Shown one piece after another: positions 50,914 through 58,628 of a stretch of 64,000 bases of DNA (position 1 is the first letter of the stretch; every line of letters begins with the position of its first letter). The notes under the pieces are model-generated. The model had not been told where the DNA came from, searched no databases, and was given only the letters and a program-made list of their open reading frames with translations. The DNA is taken from the NCBI GenBank assembly GCA_947598325.1, contig CANQFD010000006.1:1-64000 (forward strand). Reading direction: 5' to 3'. Made by a program: the position numbers and the translations under genes. Source of the DNA: an uncultured Bacilli bacterium. Lineage in GTDB: Bacteria > Bacillota_I > Bacilli_A > RF39 > UBA660.

Positions 50914-51867
50914 ATGAAGAAGTTATCAAAAAAAGAAAAGAAAAAGTTAAAAAAGATAAAAATGGAAAATAAATTAAAAAAGAAAGAAGAAAGATTAAAT
51001 AAAAAAAGAAAATTCAATTTTAATGATATATTTGGTGGAATGTTTGTAGGTATTGCTAATATAATACCTGGTGTTTCTGGTGGAACTATGCTTGTTATAT
51101 TTAATTTGTTTGATAGATTAATGTATGCAATTAGTGATATTTTCAAAAAACAAACATCTACTAGAAAACAAAGTATTATATTATTGTTTAAAGTATTAAT
51201 TGGTGCTGCTATTGGAATTATTTTATTTGCAAAACTTCTTGGAATAACATTAAAGTATTTAGAAGCAGAAACTATATTTTGGTTTATGGGTTTAATTTTA
51301 TTTAGTATTCCTATAATAATAAGAGATGAACTTAAAGGAAATAAATTTAATATAGTACTTTTTATAATTGGTTTTGTATTTATAATAGGTCTTCAATATT
51401 TAAAAATGAAAAATCCTACTAATAATATCAATAACACTATGAATATATTTCATTTTATAAGTTTAATTATTTATGGCGCTATTAGTGGTGCTACTATGAT
51501 ATTTCCTGGAATATCTGGATCTATGGTGCTTTTAGTTATTGGTAAATATGAAATGATTAGAAGCTATATAGATAAACTTACTAGTTTAAATATAGATGCA
51601 TTTATATCACTTTGTTTCTTTGGAATTGGAGTTATTTTAGGTATTATATTAAGTGCTAAATTAACTAGTTTCTTACTAAAAAAATATAAAGGTGGAACGG
51701 TTAGTTTAATTTTAGGATTCATAATTGCAAGTGCATTAATTCTTCCATTTAATATAGAAAATTCATTTGATATAACAACTGCAAAAATATGTGCAATAAT
51801 AACAAGTTTCATTCTTGGAGGATGTGTAATATATTATATAAATAAATTTCAAAATAAAAAGGCTTAA
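50914..51867 (+). CDS. DUF368 membrane protein (polyprenyl-phosphate carrier family)
   Basis: A polytopic membrane protein of the DUF368 family, members of which (PopT) return undecaprenyl phosphate to the inner leaflet for reuse in wall synthesis. Family motifs GGMFVGIANIIPGVSGGT and MIFPGISGSMVLLVIGKYE are present, each with the GxSG pattern. Unusual here is a highly basic, helical N-terminal extension of about 32 residues (KKLSKKEKKKLKKIKMENK). AGGAGG precedes the ATG. Transcribed divergently from the pheS T-box, with its own terminator. Confidence 0.93.
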   Translation: MKKLSKKEKKKLKKIKMENKLKKKEERLNKKRKFNFNDIFGGMFVGIANIIPGVSGGTMLVIFNLFDRLMYAISDIFKKQTSTRKQSIILLFKVLIGAAIGIILFAKLLGITLKYLEAETIFWFMGLILFSIPIIIRDELKGNKFNIVLFIIGFVFIIGLQYLKMKNPTNNINNTMNIFHFISLIIYGAISGATMIFPGISGSMVLLVIGKYEMIRSYIDKLTSLNIDAFISLCFFGIGVILGIILSAKLTSFLLKKYKGGTVSLILGFIIASALILPFNIENSFDITTAKICAIITSFILGGCVIYYINKFQNKKA

Positions 51868-51885
51868 ATCTTAAGTCTTTTTTTT
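51859..51885 (+). terminator. Terminator of the DUF368 gene
   Basis: AAGGCTTAA-ATC-TTAAGTCTT is followed by TTTTTTT, overlapping the stop codon. Confidence 0.8.
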
Positions 51886-51903
51886 AGCATAATATTAAAT
51901 TAA

Positions 51904-52242
51904 CTAATTAATAATAAGATTATTAAAGTAATCTTCAAAATTTGATTTAATATTTGTTAATAATGTATTTAACTTTCTACTAGATTTTATATAATTATTA
52001 TATTCTTTATAAGATTTCAATATTTTATATAAGTTTTGTACTTCAAATTCTTCTTTATCTTTGTTTAACCCTTTATTTTCTTTATTTACTATAATTTTTT
52101 GTTTTAATTTTATATTTTCTATTATATCCTTTATATGATCATTATTATTTAAATTATCAACGCTATTTTTATATAAAATGTATTCTTCTGAATCCATTAT
52201 TATTTTTTTTAAATTTTCTATTACATTTTCTTCATCATTCAT
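51904..52242 (-). CDS. ymcA: YmcA/RicA-like protein
   Basis: A 112-residue helical protein encoded directly after miaB with an 8-bp overlap, exactly where ymcA (ricA) lies in Bacillus. The layout of the first helices (ENLKKIIMDSEEYILYKNSVDNLNNNDHIKDIIENIKLKQ) fits the YlbF/YmcA family. RicA acts with RicF and RicT in controlling RNase Y. This copy has no cysteine, so it lacks the ligands used for iron-sulfur clusters in Bacillus. A ylbF-like gene lies at 12.3 kb. The call rests mainly on synteny. Confidence 0.7.
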   Translation of the reverse strand: MNDEENVIENLKKIIMDSEEYILYKNSVDNLNNNDHIKDIIENIKLKQKIIVNKENKGLNKDKEEFEVQNLYKILKSYKEYNNYIKSSRKLNTLLTNIKSNFEDYFNNLIIN

Positions 52243-53674
52243 CTACTTTTTCTCCATTTAAACTCCATGTTTTAGCTTCAATAATTTTAACATTTATTAT
52301 TTTCCCAATATCTTCTTTATTACATTTAACATTAACTAGTTTCATAGTATCTGTGTATCCTGCATATAAATTATTACCCTTTTGAGATTCACCTTCAATT
52401 AACACTGGCAGTATAGTTCCTACTAATTTTTCATTATTAATAAGTGCATATTTATTTACAAGTTCATTTAATTTTTGTAGTCTTTCTTGTTTTACTTCAA
52501 GAGGTACTTTATCTTCCATTTTAGAAGCTGGTGTATTTTCTCTTTTTGAATATATAAATGTAAATGCGCTATCATATTTACATTTTTCTACTACATCAAG
52601 TGTTTCGTTAAAATCTTCTTCTGTTTCATTTGGAAAACCTACTATAATATCTGTTGTAAGGCTTACATTTGGAATTGTATCTTTTATCTTTTTAGCAAGT
52701 TTTAAGTAAGATTCTTTGGTATAACGTCTACCCATAAGTTTAAGTATTTTATCACTACCTGATTGAACAGGAAGATGAACATATGGCATTACATTTGAAT
52801 ATGTTTTTATTATATTTATCATTTGATCTGTAAAATCCCAAGGATGAGATGTTACAAATCTAATCCTCTCTATTTTCATTTTTGCTACTTCTTCAAGTAA
52901 TTTATCAAAAGTTACTCCATTTTCTAAATCTTTTCCATATGCATTAACATTTTGTCCTAATAAAGTTACCTCTTTATAACCATTATCTATTAATTTTTGT
53001 ATTTCACATTTAATATCTTCTAATTTTCTACTTCTTTGTTTTCCTCTAGTGTATGGTACTATACAATATGTACAAAACTTATCACATCCATACATTATAT
53101 TAACATATGCCTTATATTTATTTTCTCTTTTAACAGGAAGATTTTCAACAACATCACCTTCCTTACTAAAAACCTCAATAATAAGTTCATTATCATTTAT
53201 AGCATCACTAATAAGTTTTGGTAAATTATGAATATTATGTGTTCCAAAAACTACATCCATCCATTTAAATTTTTCTTCTATTTCATTTACAACTGCTTCT
53301 TCCTGTGCCATACATCCACATAAACAAGTTATTATATTTGGTTTAGTTTCTTTTAAATGTTTTATTCTTCCTAGCATTCCAAATACTTTATTATGAGCAT
53401 TTTCTCTAATTGCACATGTATTAAGAAGAATTAAATCAGCATCTTCTAAATTATCAGTTTTTACAAATGACATATCTTCTAAAATTGCACTTATAGTTTC
53501 TGAATCTCTTTCATTTGCTTGACAACCATATGTTATAACAACATATTTTTTATTAATTCCTATGTTTTTTAATTCATTATTCATTATATATAAATCGGTT
53601 AATACTTTAACCTTATTATTAGTTCTTTTTTTTGCCTCAATATATGATGGTTTTATTTTTGTATGTTTTAACAT
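52235..53674 (-). CDS. miaB: tRNA-2-methylthio-N6-dimethylallyladenosine synthase MiaB
   Basis: A radical-SAM methylthiotransferase that converts i6A37 to ms2i6A37 in tRNA. The N-terminal UPF0004 domain has YVVITYGCQANERDSE, LLNTCAIRE and CLCGCMAQ, giving the three cysteines of the auxiliary cluster. The radical-SAM motif is YGCDKFCTYCIVPYTRG. A TRAM domain ends the protein. Length 479 is normal with a short N-terminal extension. AGAGGTG precedes the ATG. It precedes the ymcA-like gene as in Bacillus. Confidence 0.97.
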   Translation of the reverse strand: MLKHTKIKPSYIEAKKRTNNKVKVLTDLYIMNNELKNIGINKKYVVITYGCQANERDSETISAILEDMSFVKTDNLEDADLILLNTCAIRENAHNKVFGMLGRIKHLKETKPNIITCLCGCMAQEEAVVNEIEEKFKWMDVVFGTHNIHNLPKLISDAINDNELIIEVFSKEGDVVENLPVKRENKYKAYVNIMYGCDKFCTYCIVPYTRGKQRSRKLEDIKCEIQKLIDNGYKEVTLLGQNVNAYGKDLENGVTFDKLLEEVAKMKIERIRFVTSHPWDFTDQMINIIKTYSNVMPYVHLPVQSGSDKILKLMGRRYTKESYLKLAKKIKDTIPNVSLTTDIIVGFPNETEEDFNETLDVVEKCKYDSAFTFIYSKRENTPASKMEDKVPLEVKQERLQKLNELVNKYALINNEKLVGTILPVLIEGESQKGNNLYAGYTDTMKLVNVKCNKEDIGKIINVKIIEAKTWSLNGEKVDE

Positions 53675-53713
53675 TATTATACACCTCTAATACATATTAA
53701 TTATATCATAGAA

Positions 53714-53746
53714 TTAAAAAAACTAATACAAGAACTGTATTAGTTT
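53714..53746 (-). terminator. Terminator between the 740-residue orphan gene and miaB
   Basis: On the minus strand AAACTAATAC-AGTTCTT-GTATTAGTTT is followed by TTTT; it overlaps the stop codon. Confidence 0.85.
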
Positions 53747-55962
53747 CTTCTTAGATTCTTTAAAACCAAAGCCCTCTTCTCTGCTGAAATTTCTGTACTT
53801 TTGTTTTCTTTTTTATCGTCTTCTTTTTCTTTTGCTATTTTTTGTTTTTGATTTTTAGTATATGGTGCAATTTCATCCATATTAACATATTTTGAATATA
53901 ATAATGTTTCTTTATCATTAGAATATGCATCAACTACAAATGAAATTGTAATTTCTGAACCATATTTTTCAAACAATTCATTAGTACCTATATTACTAGT
54001 ACAAACTTTATCAAGTACATCAGAACCATCAAGTACCCATATTTCAGATATTTTATAATAATCTGCCTTTTTTTCAGTTTCTTCTACTTCTGTTATAGAT
54101 TTTAAATTCTTGTCAAAAGCATCATCTGACACGAAATGGTCAACAGTTACATTACCATTTTCATCTAATTGCTTAAGTTTTAATTTTTGACCTACTTTAA
54201 AGCCTGATGCTTCTGTTTCGTAATGTGACTCTTCTTTTTCTATATTTGCATTAGTAGAACCTGATTCTACTTTTATTTTATTTTCTTTTAATAATTCTGG
54301 ATTTTCTATAGTATCAGTTAATGCTTCTGTAACCTTAATTTCTTCTGTTGTTAAATTATTTGATTTACCATCAGTAGTCACCTTGTCCATATTCATTGAA
54401 CTACTATCATCATTTAATTCTAATTCTTTTTGGAACTTACCTTGACTTGATAAATCAATAAAATCCTTTGCATATGAAATAATTGGTGCCCCACAGCTTC
54501 CTAATAAAGATCCTATAAGCGCTAATCTCATAAGCATTTCTTTAGAATAACATATTTTTGGTTTATAACCTAATTTTCTTTGATTAACTGCTGTTTGATA
54601 CTGTTTCAACCAATCTTTTAGATTTAACCAATTTTTTGGTATTCCCAATTTATATGTAAGATTAAAGATTAATCTACCTTTACAATAATCTGCACTTAAA
54701 TTTGTATTATATTTTTTATCTATTTTTGTTTTAATTCCTGATAAAACATTCATATCAAGTAAGTCTATATTTTTTCTATTATATTTGTTAGATATAGACT
54801 TTCTAACTTTATCATTATGTAAGAATGTCTTTGATAAATGCCATGAGTCAAAAATTGAACTTTTCTTACCATTCTCTATCAAATCAAAATAAACATTATA
54901 TCTATATTTCTTACAATCATAAACTATTTCTAAATTTTCTATTTTTACATTTTTTTCTTCTTTACTTATACTTTTTTCCTGTTTTTGTTTTATTTCTTCT
55001 TCTAATTTTTTTATTTCTTTTATTACTTCTTTACTTGGTTCATTTACTACTTCTCTACTTGGTTGTTCTATTACTTTTTTATCTTGTTCATCTATATCTT
55101 CTATTTTCCCCAAATATATTACTTTTGGTGTATTTTTTGGCATTTGTTTTTTCTTTATAATTTTCTTTACAATTGGTTTAACTATAGTTGATAACTCTTT
55201 TTTATCAGTTGGTATTTCTTTTTTATCATCACTGTTATCTATATTTGATATAGGTAAATCTTTTTCAAGATCATCTGTCTTAACTTTCTTAGGTTCATTT
55301 ACTACTTCTTTTGTTAAATTAAATTTATTATCAACAGTTTTAAATGCGTTATTAGCAGTACCTATAACTAAGTCATGATTTATTTTTTCTTCCAATTCTT
55401 TCTTTTCTATTAACAATTTTTCATATTGTTTATTTAATACTTTCCCTATACCTGTATTTTCGTTAATAGTATTAAGATTTTCTTGTATTGAAATTAATTT
55501 TGACTTAATATCATTTAATCTTTTCTTAGTTTCTTCCAACTGATTAACACTCATAATTTTTTCTGTTTTTGGTAATTGTTCTTTTGTTTCAGTATTATTT
55601 TGTGATGTTGCTGGTTCTTCTTTTAATATTTTTTTATCATTACTAATATCTGAACCATATTCAGTAACCTTATATTTGTCTCCAAATACATTTGATGTAA
55701 TTGAAGCTATTAATCCTATATTTGACATTTTTTCTATATATTCTTTTTCTTCTAATAGCTTATCATATTGCTTTTGCATCACTTTATAAATACCAGTATT
55801 TTTATCCATTCCTTCCATATCTTTTTCTATGGAACTTAATTTAGATTCTATTAATTTTATTCTTTCTTGCATTTTTGTTAATTCATTTAAGCCAGTATCT
55901 TCTTCAAGTGTTACAATTCTTTCTTGGATTTCTTTAACCTTTCCTATTGTCATTTCTTCCAT
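53740..55962 (-). CDS. Large orphan protein with N-terminal coiled-coil repeats and one membrane segment
   Basis: I do not recognise this 740-residue protein. Two long repeats (about residues 30-100 and 140-215) share the pattern NTGIxKVxxKQYxKLLxEKxxxE, and a partial third (DTGLNELTKMQERIKL) begins at about 22. A charged Lys/Glu-rich region follows, then a compact domain at about 355-480 (YDCKKYRYNVYFDLI, IFDSWHLSKTFLHND). One hydrophobic segment (MLMRLALIGSLLGSCGAPIIS, near 500) separates it from a C-terminal domain of about 230 residues (GFKVGQKLKLKQLDENGNV). The layout suggests a cytoplasmic coiled coil tied to an outer domain. GGGGGG precedes the ATG. Single-gene unit. Confidence 0.75.
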   Translation of the reverse strand: MEEMTIGKVKEIQERIVTLEEDTGLNELTKMQERIKLIESKLSSIEKDMEGMDKNTGIYKVMQKQYDKLLEEKEYIEKMSNIGLIASITSNVFGDKYKVTEYGSDISNDKKILKEEPATSQNNTETKEQLPKTEKIMSVNQLEETKKRLNDIKSKLISIQENLNTINENTGIGKVLNKQYEKLLIEKKELEEKINHDLVIGTANNAFKTVDNKFNLTKEVVNEPKKVKTDDLEKDLPISNIDNSDDKKEIPTDKKELSTIVKPIVKKIIKKKQMPKNTPKVIYLGKIEDIDEQDKKVIEQPSREVVNEPSKEVIKEIKKLEEEIKQKQEKSISKEEKNVKIENLEIVYDCKKYRYNVYFDLIENGKKSSIFDSWHLSKTFLHNDKVRKSISNKYNRKNIDLLDMNVLSGIKTKIDKKYNTNLSADYCKGRLIFNLTYKLGIPKNWLNLKDWLKQYQTAVNQRKLGYKPKICYSKEMLMRLALIGSLLGSCGAPIISYAKDFIDLSSQGKFQKELELNDDSSSMNMDKVTTDGKSNNLTTEEIKVTEALTDTIENPELLKENKIKVESGSTNANIEKEESHYETEASGFKVGQKLKLKQLDENGNVTVDHFVSDDAFDKNLKSITEVEETEKKADYYKISEIWVLDGSDVLDKVCTSNIGTNELFEKYGSEITISFVVDAYSNDKETLLYSKYVNMDEIAPYTKNQKQKIAKEKEDDKKENKSTEISAEKRALVLKNLRRN

Positions 55963-56087
55963 TTTTATCCCCCCAAAAATTCATATTGCCGTCTACTATA
56001 ACACTTTTTTTAAAATTTGTCCAATTTTCTTAACATTGTTGTTATTTATAACTGTTTAAAAAGTAATTAAAAACTTTCTTTAACATA

Positions 56088-56117
56088 AGAAAAAGTAGCA
56101 TTGTATTTTTGCTACTT
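56088..56117 (-). terminator. Terminator of the 51-residue gene
   Basis: On the minus strand AAGTAGCA-N9-TGCTACTT is followed by TTT. Confidence 0.75.
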
Positions 56118-56135
56118 TATAAACTTTACTAAAAT

Positions 56136-56291
56136 TTAATCAATATCTATATTAGACCAATATCTTCTATCTAAATATAATTTTTTCTCTCTTTTCATTG
56201 TTTCATCTGCAATTTCACATAAAACAAGCAAATGATTAGTTTCTATTTCTATCATTTTTTTATTTTCTTGTACACTACTTTCTTTTACCAT
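56136..56291 (-). CDS. Small hypothetical protein (51 residues)
   Basis: Too short for the ORF track. It encodes MVKESSVQENKKMIEIETN and a helical remainder with EIADETMKREKKLYLDRRYW, ending SNIDID. AGGAGAG precedes the ATG at good spacing, and a terminator follows. No family recognised. It lies directly after the C39 peptidase pseudogene on the same strand and may have been its partner, for example a leader or substrate peptide, but no GG cleavage motif is visible. Confidence 0.55.
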   Translation of the reverse strand: MVKESSVQENKKMIEIETNHLLVLCEIADETMKREKKLYLDRRYWSNIDID

Positions 56292-56311
56292 AAATACACT
56301 CTCCTTAATTA

Positions 56312-56919
56312 TTATATTTTTCCTTTTACAACTACATATGGTTGCTGTCTATGTTCAATTGGCAAAAATCTATCGTCAAACCACATTTTAAAAAATTTAA
56401 ATGCGCTAAAATAAGTATAATCATCTATATAATCATCTGTTTCATCAGATGAATCCGCAAAAATCAAAATGTCTTTTAAAAATGAATCATCATCACTTCT
56501 ATGATCATAACCAATTATAATTTGATAATGCCCTCCATAATACACACTTTCTACTAAAATAGGATATCCTTTTTTTAGATTTGAAATAACAAATTCTCTA
56601 AACGTTCCATAGTTTCAAAACATTTTCCATTAACTGTTTTAGGATGTTCAATACTACTTTCTACCTCATAGCCATTATCTCTAAAAAAATCAACAATATT
56701 TTTAATTTTAATACCACCTGAAATTTTACAATCAACTCTTTTAAGAATTTCTTTTTCATCCATAGAATAATAATTATAATAATTAAGAATCATTAAAATT
56801 AGGCCCACAAGCACATTCTATTGTCCATTGATACGTTTTAAAATTAGTTAATATTGTTAATTCATTATCACTTTTAAATCATAAAAATTGTGATTTACAT
56901 AATATTCACGATTTGCCAT
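56312..56919 (-). pseudogene. C39-like cysteine peptidase pseudogene, three frameshifts
   Basis: Joining three frames gives a coherent papain-like C39-type protein: MANREYYVNHNFYDL, a frameshift, then KSDNELTILTNFKTYQWTIE with CACGP (catalytic Cys region), a frameshift into LILMILNYYNYYSMDEKEIL, a third shift near KCFETM, and TFREFVISNLKKGYPILVES followed by YYGGHYQIIIGYD (catalytic His region). The track shows only the 79- and 77-residue pieces. GAAGGTAATA precedes the first ATG (56919). At least two breaks are not at homopolymers, so genuine decay is likely. Confidence 0.8.
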
Positions 56920-56961
56920 ATTATTACCTTCTATTATCAGTATATCACATATTTTATTTTT

Positions 56962-57009
56962 ACAAAATAATTAACCCCCTAGGTATTTTGACAAGTGTAT
57001 CAAAATACC
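56962..57009. repeat. Palindromic repeat copy 2 (matches 37264-37312)
   Basis: ACAAAATAATTAACCCCC then TAGGTATTTTGACAAGTGTA and TCAAAATACCTT. The inner arms GGTATTTTGA/TCAAAATACC form a perfect 10-bp palindrome. It marks the left side of small-peptide locus 2. Confidence 0.8.
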
Positions 57010-57043
57010 TTACTGAAAAATAATAAAATTAATCAATATTCGA

Positions 57044-57072
57044 TTGTTTTATAATATCAGTTATAGTATAAT
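57044..57072 (+). promoter_or_regulatory. Promoter of small-peptide locus 2
   Basis: TTGTTT (57044-57049), 17-bp spacer, TATAAT (57067-57072). The predicted start is about 57079, giving an RNA beginning AGGAACAU, the strand that pairs with its own 3' end as in locus 1. Confidence 0.7.
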
Positions 57073-57134
57073 ATTTGTAGGAACATTTGATGTGAGTGTC
57101 TGCCTCCAATCTTGAGAAAGAAAGGAGGGATACA

Positions 57135-57227
57135 ATGAAAAAAAGAACTTTTATTGTAAAAGTCCTTCGGCTTGTTGCTATCATTTTATTACTCCTTACC
57201 TTATTGGTAATAGCAATAAAAATATGA
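57135..57227 (+). CDS. 30-residue single-membrane-span peptide, candidate type I toxin 2
   Basis: The frame encodes MKKRTFIVKVLRLV, a membrane helix, and KI at the end; 30 residues, the same length as locus 1. AAGGAGGG precedes the ATG but pairs with CCTCC at 57103-57107 in a 5' hairpin with an inner UCUU/AAGA helix. The 5' end (57080-57106) is complementary to the 3' end (57269-57300). Coding and control regions share little sequence with locus 1 although their layout is the same. It lies downstream of tRNA-Leu, on the opposite strand. A toxin role is inferred. Confidence 0.7.
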   Translation: MKKRTFIVKVLRLVAIILLLLTLLVIAIKI

Positions 57228-57330
57228 CACTCAATCAGCATTGATAGAGTGTCAAATCTAAATTCTTAGAGGCGACATTCACTTGCGACTCAAATGTTCC
57301 TCTTTTTTATTTTATGCAAGTTTCCTTGAC
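57214..57330 (-). ncRNA. Candidate antisense antitoxin RNA 2
   Basis: Predicted minus-strand RNA of about 117 nt. Its promoter is TTGCAA (57365-57360), 17-bp spacer, TATGAT (57342-57337). It would end at TGACACTC...GAGTGTCA (57225-57254) followed by ATATTTTTATT, a hairpin sitting on the peptide stop codon. It is fully complementary to the 3' part of the peptide mRNA. The 35-bp promoter segment is identical to that of locus 1. Confidence 0.6.
57269..57308 (+). terminator. 3' hairpin of small-peptide mRNA 2
   Basis: GAGG(CG)ACATT...AATGT(T)CCTC is followed by TTTTTT; it also pairs with the mRNA 5' end. Confidence 0.7.
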
Positions 57331-57352
57331 ATATTCATCATAACATAAAAAT
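57318..57352. repeat. Antisense-promoter repeat, copy B (matches 31861-31895)
   Basis: CAAGTTTCCTTGACATATTC and ATCATAACATAAAAA match locus 1 exactly; TTTTTTATTTTAT before it is also shared. Confidence 0.85.
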
Positions 57353-57380
57353 GAACTTTTTGCAAGTTCTCTATATAAAA

Positions 57381-57398
57381 GTTCGAAAAAGTTCGAAC
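57381..57398. repeat. GTTCGAA hairpin before tRNA-Leu (matches 37339-37356)
   Basis: GTTCGAA-AAAG-TTCGAAC followed by AGAAATGTCA, nearly identical to the segment before tRNA-Thr. Confidence 0.75.
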
Positions 57399-57409
57399 AG
57401 AAATGTCAC

Positions 57410-57494
57410 TGGTGCAGGTGAAGGGACTTGAACCCCCACTCCGTAAGGAACTAGATCCTAAGTCTAGCGCGTCTGCCAATTTCGCCACACCTGC
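57410..57494 (-). tRNA. tRNA-Leu (TAG)
   Basis: Class II tRNA of 85 nt with encoded CCA. Acceptor GCAGGUG/CACCUGC, anticodon stem CUAGA/UCUAG with loop CUUAGGA carrying UAG, paired variable arm, T-loop UUCAAGU. It reads CUN leucine codons. Confidence 0.95.
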
Positions 57495-57502
57495 AAAAAA
57501 AG

Positions 57503-57579
57503 TGGTGGACCCTATAGGACTCGAACCTATGACCGCCCGGTTATGAGCCGGATGCTCTAACCAACTGAGCTAAGGGTCC
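57503..57579 (-). tRNA. tRNA with CAT anticodon, probably Ile2 (lysidine type); elongator Met possible
   Basis: 77 nt with encoded CCA. Acceptor GGACCCU/AGGGUCC and T-loop UUCGAGU. Anticodon stem CCGG/CCGG with loop CUCAUAA. The acceptor and D-arm resemble the tRNA-Ile (GAT) at 28.7 kb and known Bacillus tRNA-Ile2, so TilS modification to read AUA is likely. It lies 8 bp before tRNA-Leu. Confidence 0.85.
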
Positions 57580-57711
57580 ACGACTACTTAAGTTTATCAT
57601 ATCTTTTTGTATTTTTCAATATATATTTTTAAATTTTTAATATATTTCTCATTTTTTTGATAAACTTTATATATTATACATATGAAATTTAAAAATGATG
57701 ACTATTTATCA

Positions 57712-58194
57712 TCATTTTGATTTTATTTTTACTTTTGGATATTTTGCTTTAAATTTATCTATTATTTCTGGCGTACTTTGAACGGCAACTTTGTTTATAG
57801 ATATATTATTGTTATAAGTATAGTTTTCTTTATAATTACTATTTTCTTTAAGTATATCTGTATATTCTTTTTTTATTAAATCAATTATATAGTTTAAATT
57901 ATTACCAGTTACTGATATATATTCTTTATTTTTAGAATATTCTTTAAATTCATATGGATAATTTATATATACCCTTTTTATATTACTATCTACAGATGAA
58001 AAAAGAGCCATTTTAAGTTTAAAATTAGATAAATTTAATATTTCTTCATCAAAATTTATTTCATATTCTTCTTCCCTTAAATTATATGTTCTAATTTCAC
58101 CCATAACAGACATATCATATTCTTCTTTTTTAATATTTAAAAATGATGATAAACATACTATAAATAATAATACAAAAATAAATTGCTTTTTCAT
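57712..58194 (-). CDS. Secreted or lipid-anchored hypothetical protein
   Basis: I do not recognise this 160-residue protein. It has an N-terminal signal sequence (MKKQFIFVLLFIVCLSSF) with a Cys that could be a weak lipobox, then a soluble domain with SVMGEIRTYNLREEEYEINF and a Lys-rich end. The start is ATG 58194 after AGGTGATTTTA; the track GTG is inside the Shine-Dalgarno. It lies between the tRNA pair and a decayed stretch. Confidence 0.72.
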   Translation of the reverse strand: MKKQFIFVLLFIVCLSSFLNIKKEEYDMSVMGEIRTYNLREEEYEINFDEEILNLSNFKLKMALFSSVDSNIKRVYINYPYEFKEYSKNKEYISVTGNNLNYIIDLIKKEYTDILKENSNYKENYTYNNNISINKVAVQSTPEIIDKFKAKYPKVKIKSK

Positions 58195-58248
58195 TAAAAT
58201 CACCTATTTTATTTTTCGACAAAATTAGATAAAATATGTATTTTTATT

Positions 58249-58417
58249 TTAGAAAAAATTTACATAAAAAGAGAAAAATAAGTTTTTTCCAAATTCATTG
58301 ATAGAATTAGTTTTATTTAAATCATCATATTTTTTTACTGTTTTTTCTAAATCCATTTTTTATTATTGACTCTTTTAACTTTTCATATTTCTCCTCCGTT
58401 TTTTTCCGTAGTCTCAT
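58249..58417 (-). pseudogene. Remnant of a small helical protein with one frameshift
   Basis: Reading from ATG 58417 gives RLRKKTEEKYEKLKESIIKN; removing one T then continues as GLEKTVKKYDDLNKTNSINE and FGKN. Together they make one coherent helical chain. No Shine-Dalgarno is clear. No family recognised. The rest of 58204-58628 holds a hairpin (CCGTAG...CTACGG, 58410-58456) and the tRNA-like element below. Confidence 0.4.
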
Positions 58418-58494
58418 CCACGTGAGATTTAATATTTTGTTAGTCCTACGGTTGCTATACCACATGAAAAAATCAATATTTCTATTGGCTGAAA

Positions 58495-58597
58495 TGATGC
58501 TTAAAGTTGGAATCGAACAAACACCTCATACTTATTAAATTCAACTAAAAACCTATTTTAGTCATTTTGATTAATATATCCTATACACTATTTAAGC
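58495..58597 (-). pseudogene. Degenerate tRNA-like element
   Basis: Over 103 nt a perfect acceptor stem GCTTAAA/TTTAAGC, a T-loop TTCGATT, and a CTAAA-ATAGGTT-TTTAG anticodon-like arm are visible. The 3' end reads ATCA instead of xCCA, the D-arm is weak and the spacing before the anticodon arm is too long. It is best read as a decayed class II tRNA, in the same accessory stretch as two intact tRNAs. Confidence 0.4.
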
Positions 58598-58628
58598 ATA
58601 ATAAAAACACTCTATTGAGTGCTTATAT

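Noticed and set aside
54825-55160. 111-residue plus-strand ORF
   Set aside because: It is a shadow of the Lys/Glu-rich stretch of the 740-residue gene, with Leu/Phe bias typical of antisense reading.
56962-57009. Palindromic repeat as insertion-sequence end
   Set aside because: No transposase or remnant lies nearby and there are only two copies, both tied to the tRNA-linked setting.
58495-58597. tmRNA (ssrA) 3'/5' domain
   Set aside because: The acceptor pairing spans only 103 nt, with no tag-peptide region and no GGGG/CCCC-type ends; a decayed tRNA fits better.
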